Assembly: GCF_963677065.1 (NCBI RefSeq)
Contig: NZ_OY781872.1
Location: 1,049,419 to 1,113,418 of the forward strand
Source: an uncultured Methanoregula sp.
Lineage (GTDB): Archaea; Halobacteriota; Methanomicrobia; Methanomicrobiales; Methanospirillaceae
Reading direction: 5' to 3'
DNA length: 64,000 nucleotides
A program made the position numbers and the translations under genes. A model generated the notes under the pieces. It was not told where the DNA came from. It saw nothing but the letters and a program-made list of their open reading frames with translations, and searched no databases. Below, one piece after another: positions 63,017-64,000 of the stretch. Every line of letters begins with the position of its first letter. Position 1 is the first letter of the stretch.

Positions 63017-63463
63017 ATGACTTCTGCACCTATCGAGCTCCATCCCATCGGCTATGTCCGCTCTCCGTACAAGGCCCGGGGGGATGCCCCGCGGCAGGGC
63101 CGCTTTTCTGATACCGTTTCCGAGATCGTGATCGATGAACCGTACCTGCCCGCTCTTCACGGAATTGAGGGGAGGATGCACCTCTGGGTCCTCTGCTGGT
63201 TCGATCGGGCAGATCGTACGGTTCTCCGCGCAGTTCCTCCCGGCAGTGTGGCCGAGAAAGGAGTGTTTGCCATCCGTTCGCCCGACCGGCCGAACCCTGT
63301 CTCGCTCTGCATGGTTGATTTGCTCGGAGTGAACGGCAATATCCTGTCCGTCCGGGGGCTGGACGCGCTGGACGGAACACCCGTTGTTGATATCAAGATG
63401 TATGCACCCGGTGTTGACTGTATCCGGAGCGATCAGGTTCGTGAAAGTTCCCTTACTCCCTGA
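63017..63463 (+). CDS. trmO: TrmO-family tRNA (t6A37)-N6-methyltransferase
   Basis: A 148-residue SAM-dependent methyltransferase of the TsaA/YaeB family. Signatures: LHPIGYVRSPYKARGDAPRQG, LWVLCWFDRADR, GVFAIRSPDRPNPVSLCMVDLLGV. It converts t6A37 to m6t6A37 in tRNA, linked functionally to KEOPS (pcc1 is 2 kb away). A TAAATATT box about 30 nt upstream suggests a very short leader. Confidence 0.9.
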   Translation: MTSAPIELHPIGYVRSPYKARGDAPRQGRFSDTVSEIVIDEPYLPALHGIEGRMHLWVLCWFDRADRTVLRAVPPGSVAEKGVFAIRSPDRPNPVSLCMVDLLGVNGNILSVRGLDALDGTPVVDIKMYAPGVDCIRSDQVRESSLTP

Positions 63464-63491
63464 GATGCTCTAAAAAAGGTTTGCCGGGAAC

Positions 63492-64000
63492 CTACTGGTT
63501 CGCAATCAGCCGGGAGATGTAAGCCCGGGCCCAGAGGAAGGCGACGGTGCCCCCGATGATATCCCCGGCAACGATCCCCCACCAGACTCCGTGCTCACCG
63601 AATCCCAGAACGATACCAAAGAGGTAAGCGAAGATTGCGATGAAAACAAGGTTTCGCATAACGCTGATGACCAGCGAGGTCATTCCTTTGCCGGTCCCCT
63701 GGAAGACGGAAGCCGACATGATCCCCGGGGGTACGAACGGGTAGAAGAGGCACATCGTTGCAAGGAACGCCGCGATCTCCGGGGCAAGGTGGGCACTGTC
63801 TGCTGAGTAGGTGAAGATGAGGGCGATCTGGTGGGCGAAGATGAATGTTATGACGCTGATGGCAAGTGAGATTGCGATCCCGAGCGTTATCGAGAATGTA
63901 TGCGCAGTCCGGATCTTCCCGTACTGCCGGGCGCCATAGGCAGCCCCGGCTACCGAGATGACTGAGGTACCGATTGCAATCAACGGGATGATGGCAAAGA
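63492..64000 (-). CDS. MATE family efflux transporter, partial
   Basis: The C-terminal 169 residues (about five membrane helices) of a MATE exporter, read on the minus strand; the gene continues beyond the right edge. Diagnostic segments: AYGARQYGKIRTAHTFSITLGIAISLAISVITFIFAHQIALIF and FYPFVPPGIMSASVFQGTGKGMTSLVISVMRNLVFI. It should export cationic compounds using Na+ or H+. The start codon is not in the window. Confidence 0.9.
   Translation of the reverse strand, partial: FAIIPLIAIGTSVISVAGAAYGARQYGKIRTAHTFSITLGIAISLAISVITFIFAHQIALIFTYSADSAHLAPEIAAFLATMCLFYPFVPPGIMSASVFQGTGKGMTSLVISVMRNLVFIAIFAYLFGIVLGFGEHGVWWGIVAGDIIGGTVAFLWARAYISRLIANQ

Overview
The window is archaeal and looks like a mesophilic methanogen of the order Methanomicrobiales, close to Methanoregula. 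That placement is inference. It rests on archaeal-type informational genes (thermosome, eS1/S3ae, uS15 of archaeal length, Spt5, SecE, P0-type L10 with acidic L12, Pcc1, archaeal RecJ-like DHH protein, NOB1, Thg1, DtdA, apgM), on archaeal TATA boxes with several apparently leaderless genes, on a hydrogenase-maturation gene (hypF), and on an abundance of PAS-type sensors. GC is moderate to high in genes and drops sharply in a few spacers. I count about 58 protein genes, two tRNAs and no CRISPR array or intact insertion sequence.

Layout. 1-4.9 kb: a type IV pilus/type II secretion-like membrane platform and its ATPase (minus strand), divergent from two overlapping KaiC/RadA-like ATPases. 4.9-9.7 kb: a proteolysis operon (lonB-tldD-tldE-bofA-like). 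9.9-13.6 kb: PRPP synthase, NOB1, the PRTase-like regulator GfcR and a thermosome subunit, then tRNA-Ser. 14-15 kb: small membrane proteins and a cupredoxin lipoprotein. 15-20 kb: Lhr-like helicase, a Na+/solute symporter with a 41-residue accessory protein, pterin dehydratase, thioredoxin, initiator tRNA. 20.2-20.8 kb: a non-coding block of alternating inverted repeats. 20.8-28.8 kb: site-2 protease, PRC-barrel protein, Thg1, IleRS and a membrane histidine kinase. 29-33.8 kb: aldehyde dehydrogenase, a Rossmann protein, moeA with a small HTH-like partner, and dtdA.

33.8-47.7 kb holds the familiar archaeal cluster ftsZ-secE-spt5 and rpl11-rpl1-rpl10-rpl12, but split by about 9.7 kb of accessory genes (DJ-1 protein, M24 peptidase, flavoprotein, DUF2148 protein, a truncated REC-PAS protein, acetyltransferase, and a periplasmic-sensor kinase homologue that lacks the phospho-acceptor His). 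Two further copies of the inverted repeat and a strongly structured GC-rich stretch lie just before rpl11.

47.9-54.4 kb: hypF, divergent from an ArsR-like regulator / COG1497 regulator / COG1202 helicase operon, then a small apparently leaderless gene. 54.4-59.8 kb: MerR-GyrI regulator, an overlapping operon (apgM, beta-helix protein, methyltransferase-like protein), and an MFS exporter. 60.2-64 kb: rps15-recJ-pcc1-rps3ae operon, trmO, and the C-terminal part of a MATE exporter that leaves the window.

The most unusual material is non-coding: the dispersed ~20-nt repeat that alternates in orientation with a ~100-nt period at two loci 24 kb apart, and the structured stretch upstream of rpl11. 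Among proteins, the cupredoxin plus a two-helix putative haem protein, the ATPase pair next to the pilus genes, and the pseudokinase-like sensor are the most interesting.
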